Assembly: GCF_026410285.1 (NCBI RefSeq)
Contig: NZ_JAPMLP010000001.1
Location: forward strand, 310,001-374,000
Source: Sulfitobacter sp. F26169L
Lineage (GTDB): Bacteria; Pseudomonadota; Alphaproteobacteria; Rhodobacterales; Rhodobacteraceae
Direction: 5' to 3'
Length of the DNA: 64,000 nucleotides
Shown: positions 1-7,880 of the stretch, in pieces
How the letters are laid out: each line of letters opens with the position of its first letter
Position numbering within the stretch: position 1 is the first letter of the stretch
The notes under the pieces: model-generated
What the model saw: the letters and a program-made list of their open reading frames with translations, nothing else
What the model was told of the DNA's origin: nothing
Databases searched by the model: none
Program-made: the position numbers and the translations under genes

Positions 1-662
1 GCCGCGCCGTCACTGGCCCAGTCGAGCGTTGTCTCTTCGCCCGCTGGCACTTGTAAACCGTCACCTGCGCTCAGGTGTTCGCCCTCGGCGAAGGCGAGCC
101 CGTCGATGATATGTAGGAAACGCAAAGTGTCCGGGTCGGCGACTGGGGTACGATCGCCGTCTTTCACACGGATCAACTCCACGGTCGTAGCCGAATTGAG
201 AGTCAGCAGCGGTTGAGAGGTTTCGGGACCTGCGATTAGAACGTTTCCGGCTTGCGGCACAGCGCGTTGGGCATAGGTGGGCTTGCCACCTGTTGTATCA
301 GGGATCAGCCATATCTGGAACAGATGCGCCGTCTCGGTATCCGAGGCATTGCGTTCGGAATGGGTGACACCGCTGCCCGCCGACATCAGCTGCGCTTCAC
401 CTGCGTTGATCAGTGAAACGTTTCCCTGATCATCCTCATGGCGCAGCTGGCCTTTGATCACGTAGGTGAGGATGTCCATATCCGCATGGGGGTGGCTGGC
501 AAATCCCGAACCAGGAATGATTGTATCTTCGTTCAACACACGCAAGTTGCCAAAACCCATCCGCTTGGGGTCCTGAAACGAGCCAAAGGAGAATGTGTGA
601 TAACTGTCGAGCCAGCCGCCACGGGTATGGCCGCGTACGGCTTTCTGATGGATTGTGATCAT
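1..662 (-). CDS. Pirin family protein (partial, 3' end outside window)
   Basis: This is a cupin-fold pirin of the YhhW/quercetin 2,3-dioxygenase group. About 220 codons are visible from the ATG at 662, and the C-terminus lies beyond base 1. The N-terminal cupin carries HPHADMD near residues 55-61 and GSGVTHSERN near residue 100, which supply the His/Glu metal ligands of pirins. An AAGGAG site precedes the ATG. The gene starts 33 bases after the esterase gene at 696-1304 on the same strand, so it is probably the last gene seen of a dioxygenase-esterase-pirin operon. Pirins act as quercetinases, redox sensors or regulators, and the substrate cannot be told from sequence. Confidence 0.9.
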   Translation of the reverse strand, partial: MITIHQKAVRGHTRGGWLDSYHTFSFGSFQDPKRMGFGNLRVLNEDTIIPGSGFASHPHADMDILTYVIKGQLRHEDDQGNVSLINAGEAQLMSAGSGVTHSERNASDTETAHLFQIWLIPDTTGGKPTYAQRAVPQAGNVLIAGPETSQPLLTLNSATTVELIRVKDGDRTPVADPDTLRFLHIIDGLAFAEGEHLSAGDGLQVPAGEETTLDWASDGA

Positions 663-695
663 CACATAACTCCTTTGAATTAGAATCCGAGCGGC

Positions 696-1304
696 TTAGG
701 GCGCCACCAGAAGGGATTGCAGGGCGACAAGTTCACTCTGGCGCAGATCATGGCCACCTTCGTGGATTTCGGTTGTGACGTCGGCGCCTTGTGCCTCGAA
801 CCAGTCAATCAGCCGTGCGCTTTCGGGCCACGGACAGATCGGATCGCGCTGGCCCGCTGTGATCAGGATGCGCTTGCCGGACAGGGCAGGCACCGCATCG
901 GGCGACCATGGGATCAGCGGATGCAACAGCCCGATGCGGTCAAACAGATCGGGATGGTTCATCGCGACGGACGCAAGGATGTTTGCGCCGTTGGAGTAGC
1001 CAAAGCCATAGACCGGCGTTTCGGGGTGCGCTGCTTTGTGCGCCGCGATGAACCGGGCCATGGTTTCCGTGCGCTTGGCCAGATCGTCCATATCATAGAC
1101 GCCCTCGCCGGTGCGCCGGAAAAACCGCGCTGCGCCGCCCTCTGATACATCACCGCGCGGGGATACAATGCCCGCCTGCGGTGCAATCTGCTCGGCAAGG
1201 CCGAAGAACTGGTTTTCATCCCCGCCCGTGCCGTGAAAGGCAAAGATCAGCGGAGCGCCCGTGGCGGGGGCTTTGGTCTTGGCGTAATAGGTGTCTGTCG
1301 ACAT
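696..1304 (-). CDS. Alpha/beta hydrolase, phospholipase/carboxylesterase (MhqD/YpfH-like)
   Basis: This 202-residue cytosolic serine esterase has the small phospholipase/carboxylesterase fold. It shows the oxyanion region FAFHGTGGDENQF near the N-terminus, the nucleophile elbow GFGYSNGAN near residue 100, a late Asp (GQRDPICP) and the catalytic His (HEGGHDL). I chose the ATG at 1304 because a perfect AGGAGG lies 7 bases upstream; a longer reading from 1367 would overlap the neighbouring gene. It begins 10 bases after the VOC dioxygenase gene. In Firmicutes, MhqD and MhqO homologues form quinone-responsive pairs, so a role in clearing electrophiles or aromatic ring-cleavage products is inferred. 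Confidence 0.9.
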   Translation of the reverse strand: MSTDTYYAKTKAPATGAPLIFAFHGTGGDENQFFGLAEQIAPQAGIVSPRGDVSEGGAARFFRRTGEGVYDMDDLAKRTETMARFIAAHKAAHPETPVYGFGYSNGANILASVAMNHPDLFDRIGLLHPLIPWSPDAVPALSGKRILITAGQRDPICPWPESARLIDWFEAQGADVTTEIHEGGHDLRQSELVALQSLLVAP

Positions 1305-1314
1305 ATCAGCCTCC

Positions 1315-2247
1315 TCAAGAAGAAAGTTTAGGCAACAGCGCCTCGATCTGGGCGCGATGGGGTTCATAGCGATCCGGCAGTTTCAGCGCCTCACCGAGGT
1401 GCTTGGTATCTTCGTCACGATCAAACCCCGGTTCGTTGGTCGCCACCTCGAACAGGATACCGCCCGGCGTGCGGAAATAGATCGCCCAGAAATAATCACG
1501 GTCGATCACGGGGGTGACCTGATATCCGGTGTCCATCAGCGCCTTTCGCACCTCAAGCTGTGTTGCACGGTCATCAACGGCAAAGGCGATATGATGTACC
1601 GATCCGGCACCTTGGCCCGCTGTATGCGCGGACGGTAGTTCTTCCAGATCAATAGTATCGGCGCCGTTTCCGTTTTCCATCCGGTAGCGTATCACGTTGC
1701 CGTCCGCTTCGTCCCTTTGATACCCCATGAAACCCAGAAGTTCGCCGGTGGCCGCAGCATCACGCAGGGCAAAGCGCGCCCCGTGAAAGCCGAGAATGCC
1801 TGCATCTTCGGGCACGTCGGTGCCTGTCCACGGTGTACGCCCCTTTGTATCCGCTTCCACCAGTGCAAAGCCGTCACCGTCAGGCCCATCAAATTGCAGA
1901 CGGTTTTCACCAAGGAATGATGTCTTGTTCAGGCCGGTAACGCCGCGGTTGCCCAGCCGGTCCTGCCAGAACGCCAGCGCGCCCTTGGGGACGGCAAATT
2001 CTGTGGTAGCTACTTCACCTGTGCCACGACGGCCCTTGGACATATTGGCAAACGGAAAATATGTCATCACCGAGCCGGGAGTGCCGACTTCGTCGCCATA
2101 ATAAAGGTGGTACGTTTCCGGTGAATCAAAATTCACCGTCTTTTTCACACGGCGCAAGCCAAGTGTATCAGTGAAAAATGTATTGTTTTCTGCTGCATCG
2201 CCCGCCATCGACGTGACGTGGTGCAGACCGCTAATATCTTTGATCAT
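1315..2247 (-). CDS. Ring-cleaving dioxygenase, VOC/glyoxalase superfamily (MhqO-like)
   Basis: This 310-residue protein has two tandem vicinal-oxygen-chelate modules. Module 1 opens with GLHHVTSMAG near residue 7, and module 2 with GSVHHIAFAVDD near residue 210. GGILFEVATNEPGF near residue 270 gives the closing Glu ligand. The usual His/His/Glu set for a mononuclear metal is therefore present. Proteins of this length are annotated as hydroquinone-specific or other ring-cleaving dioxygenases. The start at 2247 (MIKDISGL) follows an AAAGG site, and an in-frame upstream ATG-less extension to 2280 is unlikely. It is first in an operon with the esterase and pirin genes. The substrate is unknown. 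Confidence 0.88.
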   Translation of the reverse strand: MIKDISGLHHVTSMAGDAAENNTFFTDTLGLRRVKKTVNFDSPETYHLYYGDEVGTPGSVMTYFPFANMSKGRRGTGEVATTEFAVPKGALAFWQDRLGNRGVTGLNKTSFLGENRLQFDGPDGDGFALVEADTKGRTPWTGTDVPEDAGILGFHGARFALRDAAATGELLGFMGYQRDEADGNVIRYRMENGNGADTIDLEELPSAHTAGQGAGSVHHIAFAVDDRATQLEVRKALMDTGYQVTPVIDRDYFWAIYFRTPGGILFEVATNEPGFDRDEDTKHLGEALKLPDRYEPHRAQIEALLPKLSS

Positions 2248-2318
2248 GGTAAAACCTTTCCATTTCGCTGTTGCTGACAAGGTAGGCCGCTATCAGAGGA
2301 TACAGAATAGAAACGATG

Positions 2319-2345
2319 TTGCATTCACTATTATCGGTAATGCAA
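2319..2345. promoter_or_regulatory. Candidate operator: 7-13-7 inverted repeat
   Basis: TTGCATT at 2319-2325 is mirrored by AATGCAA at 2339-2345. It lies 72 bases upstream of the dioxygenase start and just before a putative LysR remnant reading the other way, which is where a divergent-regulator operator would sit. The regulator identity is an inference. Confidence 0.4.
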
Positions 2346-2353
2346 CAATAAGC

Positions 2354-2566
2354 CATGCAAGATATCAAACCACTCTGCGTGCTCTGGAAAGTAGCAGAGT
2401 TTTGCCGCAGCAGCGCATGTTCTTAAGATGCTATTTGCTTCTTTCACCCGCATAGTCGCCAAACCCGACGCGGATCTCGGCGAGTGGGTATCGGGGCGCA
2501 AGGTATCGCTGACCAATGCGGGGCGCTGATTGAAGAATTGCACCGTGTGAAGAAAAACTGCTGCGC
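2354..2566 (+). pseudogene. Possible remnant of a LysR-type regulator gene
   Basis: Reading rightward from the ATG at 2354, the first codons give MQDIKPLCVLWKVAEF, like a LysR helix-turn-helix start, and then stop. A second frame shows GRKVSLTNAG around 2490-2525, the typical LysR segment before the linker helix. A one-base shift continues it as LIEELHRVKK. The pieces are in the right order but split between frames, and roughly a dozen residues are missing between them. It sits where a divergent LysR gene would control the dioxygenase operon. The match is short and made by eye. The rest of this gene-free stretch, to 2701, holds nothing I can recognise. Confidence 0.35.
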
Positions 2567-2701
2567 GGGCGGTTCCACGACGCGTCTAACTAGAGATGCA
2601 ACATGTCCGAAGGGCCAAATCGGTTTATGTGGTGGCAGGCTGGCCGAGTTTGTCTGTCTGATTGGGGTGACCCGCCGCGCTTGCACGGCGGGTCATAAGG
2701 T

Positions 2702-3952
2702 TTAATCCAAAGCGGGCGCAGGCGCGAGTTTGCCCGAGCATTCACCAAACCCGATACGGTAACCGTCGCCCTGTGCGGCGCCGCGCAGGGTCAGGGTATC
2801 GCCATCTTCAAGGAAGGTACGGGTTTCGCCGGTATCAAGCGTCAAAGGCTCCTTACCGCCCCAGCTAAGCTCCAGCAGACTGCCGCGATTTTCCTTTTCC
2901 GGACCGGAGATCGTACCGGAACCGAGCAGATCACCCACCCGCATCGGGCAGCCGCTGGTGGTATGGTGCGTCAGTTGCTGGGCCGCTGAATAATACATCA
3001 CGTTGTAGTTGGTGTGCGACAGGATCGTTTCGGCCTTCCCCTCGGGCGCGAGTCCGACTTCCAGATCAATGTCATACAGCATCGGACCGGGTTCGCTCAG
3101 ATAGGGCAGCAGTTCCTTTTCGCGTGGCGGGGTCGAGGTGCGGAAGGGTTCAAGCGCGGCTTTGGTCACGATCCACGGGCTGATTGTCGTTGCGGTGGCC
3201 TTGGCTTGGAACGGTCCAAGCGGCACATATTCCCACGCCTGAATGTCGCGCGCGGACCAGTCGTTCAGCAGCACATAGCCGAAAATCATGTCATCGGCTT
3301 CCTGTACGCTGACACGGCCCTTGGACGGCTTGCCGACGATGGCCCCCATCTCAAGCTCAAGGTCAAACCGCTTGGATGCCTCGAACACGGGCATGTCCAT
3401 ATCCGGTGCTTTCAGCTGGCCGTTGGGGCGGGTGATTTCCGTGCCGCTGACAACAACAGACGATGCGCGCCCGTTATACCCGATTGGAATGTGCAACCAG
3501 TTGGGGGGCAGGGCATTCGCAGGATCGCGGAAAAGACTTCCGACATTGAAGGCGTGATGACGACCTGCATAAAAATCGGTGAACTCGGTAACCGTGAACG
3601 GCATTTCCAGCGTTGCATCGGAGATCGCCACAAGATGCTTTTCGAGGTCTGATTGTTGTGCAGCGCCTTCGCTTAACGCGTCGGTCAAAAACGTGCGGAA
3701 ACTTTCCCAGACATCAGCGCCTAGCGCCATGAAATCATTCCATGTGCCGCGGCTGAATACGCCCGTTTCGGGCAGGTCCAGCAGGCCGGCATTTTCCAGT
3801 GCTGTAACGTCAAGAATGTGGTCGCCAATGGCAACACCCGCGCGCAAGGTTCCGTCACCGGTGTGAAACGCTCCGTACGGCAAGTTATTGAGCGGAAAAC
3901 CGGTTTCTGATGAATTGGCCGTTTCGACCCAAGAGCGGCGTAGCTGTGTCAT
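2702..3952 (-). CDS. fahA: Fumarylacetoacetase
   Basis: This 416-residue enzyme hydrolyses 4-fumarylacetoacetate to fumarate and acetoacetate, the last step of tyrosine/homogentisate breakdown. Metal and active-site motifs of the FAH fold are visible: TEFTDFYAGRHHA near residue 120, DLELEMGAIVG near 190 and GYVLLNDWSARDIQ near 225. The family-specific N-terminal domain is present, so it is a true FAH and not a short FAH-like hydratase. The ATG at 3952 is preceded by AAGGA. It lies 10 bases after maiA, in a polycistronic unit with hmgA. Confidence 0.96.
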   Translation of the reverse strand: MTQLRRSWVETANSSETGFPLNNLPYGAFHTGDGTLRAGVAIGDHILDVTALENAGLLDLPETGVFSRGTWNDFMALGADVWESFRTFLTDALSEGAAQQSDLEKHLVAISDATLEMPFTVTEFTDFYAGRHHAFNVGSLFRDPANALPPNWLHIPIGYNGRASSVVVSGTEITRPNGQLKAPDMDMPVFEASKRFDLELEMGAIVGKPSKGRVSVQEADDMIFGYVLLNDWSARDIQAWEYVPLGPFQAKATATTISPWIVTKAALEPFRTSTPPREKELLPYLSEPGPMLYDIDLEVGLAPEGKAETILSHTNYNVMYYSAAQQLTHHTTSGCPMRVGDLLGSGTISGPEKENRGSLLELSWGGKEPLTLDTGETRTFLEDGDTLTLRGAAQGDGYRIGFGECSGKLAPAPALD

Positions 3953-3962
3953 AGTATATCCT

Positions 3963-4595
3963 TCAAGAAGCGTCGGGTTGGTTTTCGGGCCGCGCGGCGT
4001 CAAATGCCGGCAGCTTCAAGGCGTGATTTTCAATTTCAAGCAAGCGCGCAAAGGGTGACATATCGACCCCCCAGCGGTGCGCATTATAGAGCTGCGCCAC
4101 AAGGCAGATGTCGCAAAGCAATGGTGTGTCCGAAAAGCTGTATGTGGTCCCTTGGGGTAAAAGTGCCTGATATGCATGGAAGCCTTCGCTCATCCAGTGG
4201 CGTATCCACTCTGTGCCTTCGTCGGCACTCAACCCGTGTTCGGATTTCAGGCGGCTGACAACCTTCAGATTGTTTACCGGATGAATATCCATTGCAATAA
4301 TCTGGGCTGCTGCCTGTACCTTGGCCCGCAGCACCGGATCATCGGGTAATAAGGCGGGCTCGGGTGCGATGTGATCCAGATATTCAAGGATCGCCAGCGA
4401 TTGGGTCAGCACTGTGCCGTCGTCAAGCTCCAGTGTGGGAACGCCTTTGATCGGATTGCGGGCGATATACTCAGGCGCACGCTGCGCACCGGCGACAAGA
4501 TCAACGGGGATCGTGTCAAATGCCAGACCCTTGAGGTGCAGCGCCACCCGCACGCGGTAGGAGGTGGTCGAGCGCCAATAGCTATAAAGTTTCAT
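3963..4595 (-). CDS. maiA: Maleylacetoacetate isomerase (zeta-class GST)
   Basis: This 210-residue cytosolic glutathione S-transferase of the zeta class isomerises 4-maleylacetoacetate to 4-fumarylacetoacetate, using glutathione as cofactor. The N-terminal thioredoxin domain has YWRSTTSYRVRVAL where zeta GSTs carry the catalytic Ser-Ser-Cys motif. Here it reads Ser-Thr-Thr-Ser, so the usual Cys is absent. NPIKGVPTLELDDG and LTQSLAILEYLD give the glutathione-binding loop. It lies between hmgA and fahA, which fixes its pathway. Its ATG overlaps the stop of the small upstream ORF by ATGA, suggesting translational coupling. Confidence 0.95.
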   Translation of the reverse strand: MKLYSYWRSTTSYRVRVALHLKGLAFDTIPVDLVAGAQRAPEYIARNPIKGVPTLELDDGTVLTQSLAILEYLDHIAPEPALLPDDPVLRAKVQAAAQIIAMDIHPVNNLKVVSRLKSEHGLSADEGTEWIRHWMSEGFHAYQALLPQGTTYSFSDTPLLCDICLVAQLYNAHRWGVDMSPFARLLEIENHALKLPAFDAARPENQPDAS

Positions 4596-4789
4596 ATAAA
4601 ATCCTTGTTTTCCGGAAACCGACGCAGGCAGAGATTGTCTGCCGACACCATCGCTGCACCGGATGCGCCGGGCGGCTGGTCGGGCTGGCGGTGCCAGCCC
4701 TTTCCGTCATTGCCTTGCGGCGCGCCGGGTAACGCGGCGCCGCAGGACAATGGTTTGTAAGGCAGGGAAAAGGCGCGATCCGCGCTCAT
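4592..4789 (-). CDS. Small bridging ORF between hmgA and maiA, function unknown
   Basis: This 65-residue frame starts at an ATG that overlaps the hmgA stop as ATGA (4786-4789) and ends with a TGA that overlaps the maiA ATG as ATGA (4592-4595). The product is rich in Gly, Pro and Ala, begins [13 protein letters not shown], has no membrane segment, and matches nothing I recognise. The ribosome binding site is weak. It may encode a small protein or only carry ribosomes from hmgA to maiA. The double four-base overlap is the main reason to list it. Confidence 0.5.
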   Translation of the reverse strand: MSADRAFSLPYKPLSCGAALPGAPQGNDGKGWHRQPDQPPGASGAAMVSADNLCLRRFPENKDFI

Positions 4790-6141
4790 TTCTTGCCCGG
4801 TGTGCCGTCGAACTTTTTCTCCAAATCGGTCCAGCAGTCGATGTAATTGTCCTGCAAGGGGGCCTCTTTACCTGCAAACTCTGTCAGGTGCTGGGGGAAG
4901 CGGGTTTCGAACATGAACGACATGGTGTTGTCCAGCTTTTCGGGTTTCAGGTCCGCGTTGGACGCCCCTTCAAAGGCCGCCTTGTCCGGACCGTGCGGCA
5001 ACATCATGTTGTGCAGGCTGACGCTTCCGGGGGCAAAGCCGTCGGGCTTGGCGTCATACTGGCCGTAAATGTTGCCCATCAACTCGGACATCACGTTCTT
5101 GTGGTACCATGGCGGACGGAACGTATCTTCCATCGTCATCCAGCGTTCGCGGAACAGAACGAAGTCGATGTTTGCCGTTCCTTCAACGCCGGAGGGGGCC
5201 GTGAGCACGGTAAAAATCGACGGATCGGGGTGGTCAAACAGGATCGCGCCGATGGGACAATAATCACTCAGATCATATTTGCAGGGCGCGTAATTGCCGT
5301 GCCACGCCACCACATCCAGCGGCGAATGCCCTATTTTCGTTTCATGGAATTGGCCACACCACTTTATCGTCAATGTCGAAGGCACTTCGCGATCTTCATA
5401 TGCTGCGACAGGTGTTTTGAAATCACGACGGTTTGCCATGCAGTTGGCACCAATCGGACCACGGCCGGGCAGTTCATATTTCTGGCCGTAGTTTTCGCAG
5501 ATAAAGCCGCGCGCCGGTCCTTCGAGTACTTCGACACGATACACCAGACCACGGGGCAGAATGGCGATTTCCTTGGGCGCAAGATCAATGATCCCCAGTT
5601 CGGTGCAGAACCGCAGGCGGCCTTCCTGCGGAACCACCAGCAATTCGCTGTCCGCAGAATAGAAGTAACTGTCGACCATGCTTTCAGTCACAAGGTAAAT
5701 ATGACTGGCCATGCCCACCTGCGTATTCACGTCACCGGCAGTGGTCATTGTGCGCATACCTGTCAGCCAAGTGAGCGGCGCGTCGGTGTGGGGCACGGGG
5801 TTCCAGCGGTATTGTCCAAGGCTGGTCACGTCCTCTACGACGTTGGGGGCGGTTTTCCAGTAGGGCAGATCGATTTTTTCATAACGGTGGGAATGTTTTA
5901 CGGACGGGCGGATGCGATAGCACCACGTGCGCTCGTTCTGGTGGCTGGGCGCGGTAAACGCTGTGCCGGAGAGTTGTTCGCCGTACAGACCATAGTTGCA
6001 TTTCTGCGGGCTGTTCATCCCTTGGGGCAGGGCGCCGGGAAGCGCTTCTGTTTCGAAGTCATTGCCAAATCCGGGCATGTATCCGGGTGTCGTTGTCTTG
6101 CCATCCGCTTGTACCAGCGGGCTGATATCTCCGTCTTTCAT
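4786..6141 (-). CDS. hmgA: Homogentisate 1,2-dioxygenase
   Basis: This 451-residue non-haem iron dioxygenase opens the ring of homogentisate to maleylacetoacetate. The iron ligands are visible as the His of PPWYHKN, the Glu of MSELMG and the His of MLPHGPD, all near residues 320-355. The N-terminal [17 protein letters not shown] is the family hallmark. It is first in the operon hmgA-ORF-maiA-fahA and is divergent from a MarR gene. No 4-hydroxyphenylpyruvate dioxygenase gene is in the window, so homogentisate must come from a gene elsewhere or from outside the cell. Confidence 0.97.
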   Translation of the reverse strand: MKDGDISPLVQADGKTTTPGYMPGFGNDFETEALPGALPQGMNSPQKCNYGLYGEQLSGTAFTAPSHQNERTWCYRIRPSVKHSHRYEKIDLPYWKTAPNVVEDVTSLGQYRWNPVPHTDAPLTWLTGMRTMTTAGDVNTQVGMASHIYLVTESMVDSYFYSADSELLVVPQEGRLRFCTELGIIDLAPKEIAILPRGLVYRVEVLEGPARGFICENYGQKYELPGRGPIGANCMANRRDFKTPVAAYEDREVPSTLTIKWCGQFHETKIGHSPLDVVAWHGNYAPCKYDLSDYCPIGAILFDHPDPSIFTVLTAPSGVEGTANIDFVLFRERWMTMEDTFRPPWYHKNVMSELMGNIYGQYDAKPDGFAPGSVSLHNMMLPHGPDKAAFEGASNADLKPEKLDNTMSFMFETRFPQHLTEFAGKEAPLQDNYIDCWTDLEKKFDGTPGKK

Positions 6142-6218
6142 TGTCGTTCTCCTACCAAAAATACCGTCGAATTCTGATGCTGCGTCAATATGGCAACGGT
6201 CGAGCCGTCAGGCCTCTA

Positions 6219-6240
6219 ATTCGTTTCACTTGCAACGAAT
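6219..6240. promoter_or_regulatory. Inverted repeat in the hmgA-marR intergenic region
   Basis: ATTCGTT (6219-6225) and AACGAAT (6234-6240) form a perfect 7-8-7 inverted repeat, 78 bases upstream of hmgA. It is a candidate binding site for the divergent MarR regulator. Confidence 0.45.
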
Positions 6241-6270
6241 ACCATTTCGTGGGAAGTTGTGTCAATATCG

Positions 6271-6282
6271 TTTCATATGAAA
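6271..6282. promoter_or_regulatory. Perfect 12-base palindrome upstream of the marR gene
   Basis: TTTCATATGAAA is perfectly self-complementary and ends 24 bases before the MarR start codon. AT-rich palindromes of this kind are typical MarR operators, so autoregulation is plausible. Confidence 0.45.
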
Positions 6283-6306
6283 TGAAAATCCCAAGGCGGC
6301 CTGACC

Positions 6307-6807
6307 ATGACGACCGACGACTTCAATCTGGATGACTTTCTTCCTTACCAAATATCAATGCTTTCTGCGCGAATGAACGGGCTGCTGTCTGCGACGTATG
6401 TGGAGGGGTACAATCTTTCGAACTCCGAATGGCGTGTTCTGGTCCATGTGGCACGGCGTGAAAAGATGTCGGTACGTGATATCCACAAATGCGTGAATCT
6501 TGAAAAACCTGCCGTAAGCCGTGCGGTAACCAGATTGGAAAACAACGGTCTGTTGGTTAAAATGACAAGCGAACAGGATCACCGGCTGGTGGAGATTCAA
6601 CTAACTGATGCCGGAATTGATGTCCTCAACGATATCACGCCGAAGGCGCTCGCATTCGAAAAAAAGCTCCTTCAAGCTTTTTCGGCGGAGGATGGCGCGC
6701 TTTTCTATACCTTGATGGAGCGGCTGCATAACCAATTGGACAAAGACCCAAACGCAACGCCGCGTAAACCCCGTGCCGATGGCCGCCCCAGATGCTTGCC
6801 GGACTGA
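6307..6807 (+). CDS. MarR family transcriptional regulator, likely controls homogentisate operon
   Basis: This 166-residue winged-helix regulator shows the recognition region MSVRDIHKCVNLEKPAVSRAV near residues 57-77, the wing LLVKMTSEQDHRLVEIQLTDAG near residue 82, and a dimerisation helix at the C-terminus. It is transcribed away from hmgA with two palindromes between them, the classical layout of a local MarR repressor. The ligand is inferred to be homogentisate or a pathway intermediate. The tail (residues 150-166) is basic and Pro-rich, and probably disordered. Confidence 0.93.
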   Translation: MTTDDFNLDDFLPYQISMLSARMNGLLSATYVEGYNLSNSEWRVLVHVARREKMSVRDIHKCVNLEKPAVSRAVTRLENNGLLVKMTSEQDHRLVEIQLTDAGIDVLNDITPKALAFEKKLLQAFSAEDGALFYTLMERLHNQLDKDPNATPRKPRADGRPRCLPD

Positions 6808-6958
6808 CGCAGCCTTTCAGCGCCAAATCCGGGTCCGTGGATGTCTGCCTTTGGCATAAGTTTTGTCAGTCGGAAAAGCGTCGATGTTGTGCTCCACCAG
6901 AGAGCGCATCGTTTTTGGCATGAATGAGAGGTCGGGAAAAAATGCACACAGCGCCCTG

Positions 6959-7753
6959 CTATTCAATCTCGCCTTCGGGTAGGATCAGCGATGCACCGAT
7001 GGCTTGTGCCGTTTTGTTCAACTTTTCCAAATGCTCGTTGGCGACAGACGCAACATTTCGCTGTTCGGCGAGCCAGACGAGGCTAATTGATCCCACGGGC
7101 TGGTCACCTGATTTGATGGCGACGCTGATCGCATTGGGGACTCCGCCGTAATCTACAGCACGGCCCCAATACTCTTCTTCCCGTGCGGCAAATCCTTTTG
7201 CTTTGATTTCCCGCAATCTTTCCGGAAAGGTCAACGCGGCCTTGTGATCTTTTCCCCGGCTGCTCGCGACCAGCTTGGAAATGTAAGTTGCGCGTTTTTC
7301 AGGATTCACAGCTGCCAGAAAAGCGCTGCCCAATGCAGACCGGAAAGGCGAGGGGCGATAGCCGATGGTATCCGGGTAAATGCCGTGTTGGGCAAAGCGC
7401 CGTGTGGTATCGATGATTTCCACTCGCCCTAAACCGATCGTAACCGCAAGGTCCACGCCAAGACCGGTCGCATTGGATAGAGCGACGATTTCATCTGTTC
7501 CTGCAGTGATAATCGCATCAACCGAATCGGCGGTTGCCGTCAGCCGTGGAAACCTTGGTCCAATCCGGTAACGACCGTCAATTCGGCTTCGGGTCAGCCA
7601 GTTCTGGTTTACCAGCGTTGCACAAATTCTAAGGACTGTCGGTTTCGGCAGGCCCGTCTGATCCGCCAAAAAAGCAAGTGATGTCACACCACTACCAGAG
7701 ACCACTTCGATTATTTTCATGCTCCGTTCGACAGAGCGATTTAATTTTGACAT
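6959..7753 (-). CDS. IclR family transcriptional regulator
   Basis: This 264-residue regulator has an N-terminal winged helix (VTSLAFLADQTGLPKPTVLR near residues 22-41) and a C-terminal effector-binding domain ending in GSISLVWLAEQ. The ATG at 7753 follows a GGTGGA site; longer readings run into the divergent TRAP gene. It is divergent from the TRAP-sulfatase-SulP run, and a near-perfect palindrome covers its ribosome binding site. It is the obvious local regulator of that module. The effector is unknown. Confidence 0.93.
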   Translation of the reverse strand: MSKLNRSVERSMKIIEVVSGSGVTSLAFLADQTGLPKPTVLRICATLVNQNWLTRSRIDGRYRIGPRFPRLTATADSVDAIITAGTDEIVALSNATGLGVDLAVTIGLGRVEIIDTTRRFAQHGIYPDTIGYRPSPFRSALGSAFLAAVNPEKRATYISKLVASSRGKDHKAALTFPERLREIKAKGFAAREEEYWGRAVDYGGVPNAISVAIKSGDQPVGSISLVWLAEQRNVASVANEHLEKLNKTAQAIGASLILPEGEIE

Positions 7754-7758
7754 TATCG

Positions 7759-7773
7759 TTCCACCTGGTGAAA
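7759..7773. promoter_or_regulatory. Near-palindrome over the iclR ribosome binding site
   Basis: TTCCACCTGGTGAAA pairs at six of seven symmetric positions around 7766. It overlaps the IclR gene's ribosome binding site and lies in the divergent region shared with the TRAP genes, so it may be the IclR operator. Confidence 0.35.
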
Positions 7774-7880
7774 TCAAGGTTCGACCAACTTCTTTATATT
7801 GTCTAGCCTTTTTCTCCACCACGTCGGGTAGGAGGACAGCGCGCCAGCTGTTCCGACTTTGGGGAAATTGGGGAGATACA

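Noticed and set aside
4663-6177. Long open frame on the plus strand opposite hmgA (about 504 codons)
   Set aside because: It is antisense to a clear homogentisate dioxygenase, has no ribosome binding site and no recognisable motif. High-GC codon bias creates such frames.
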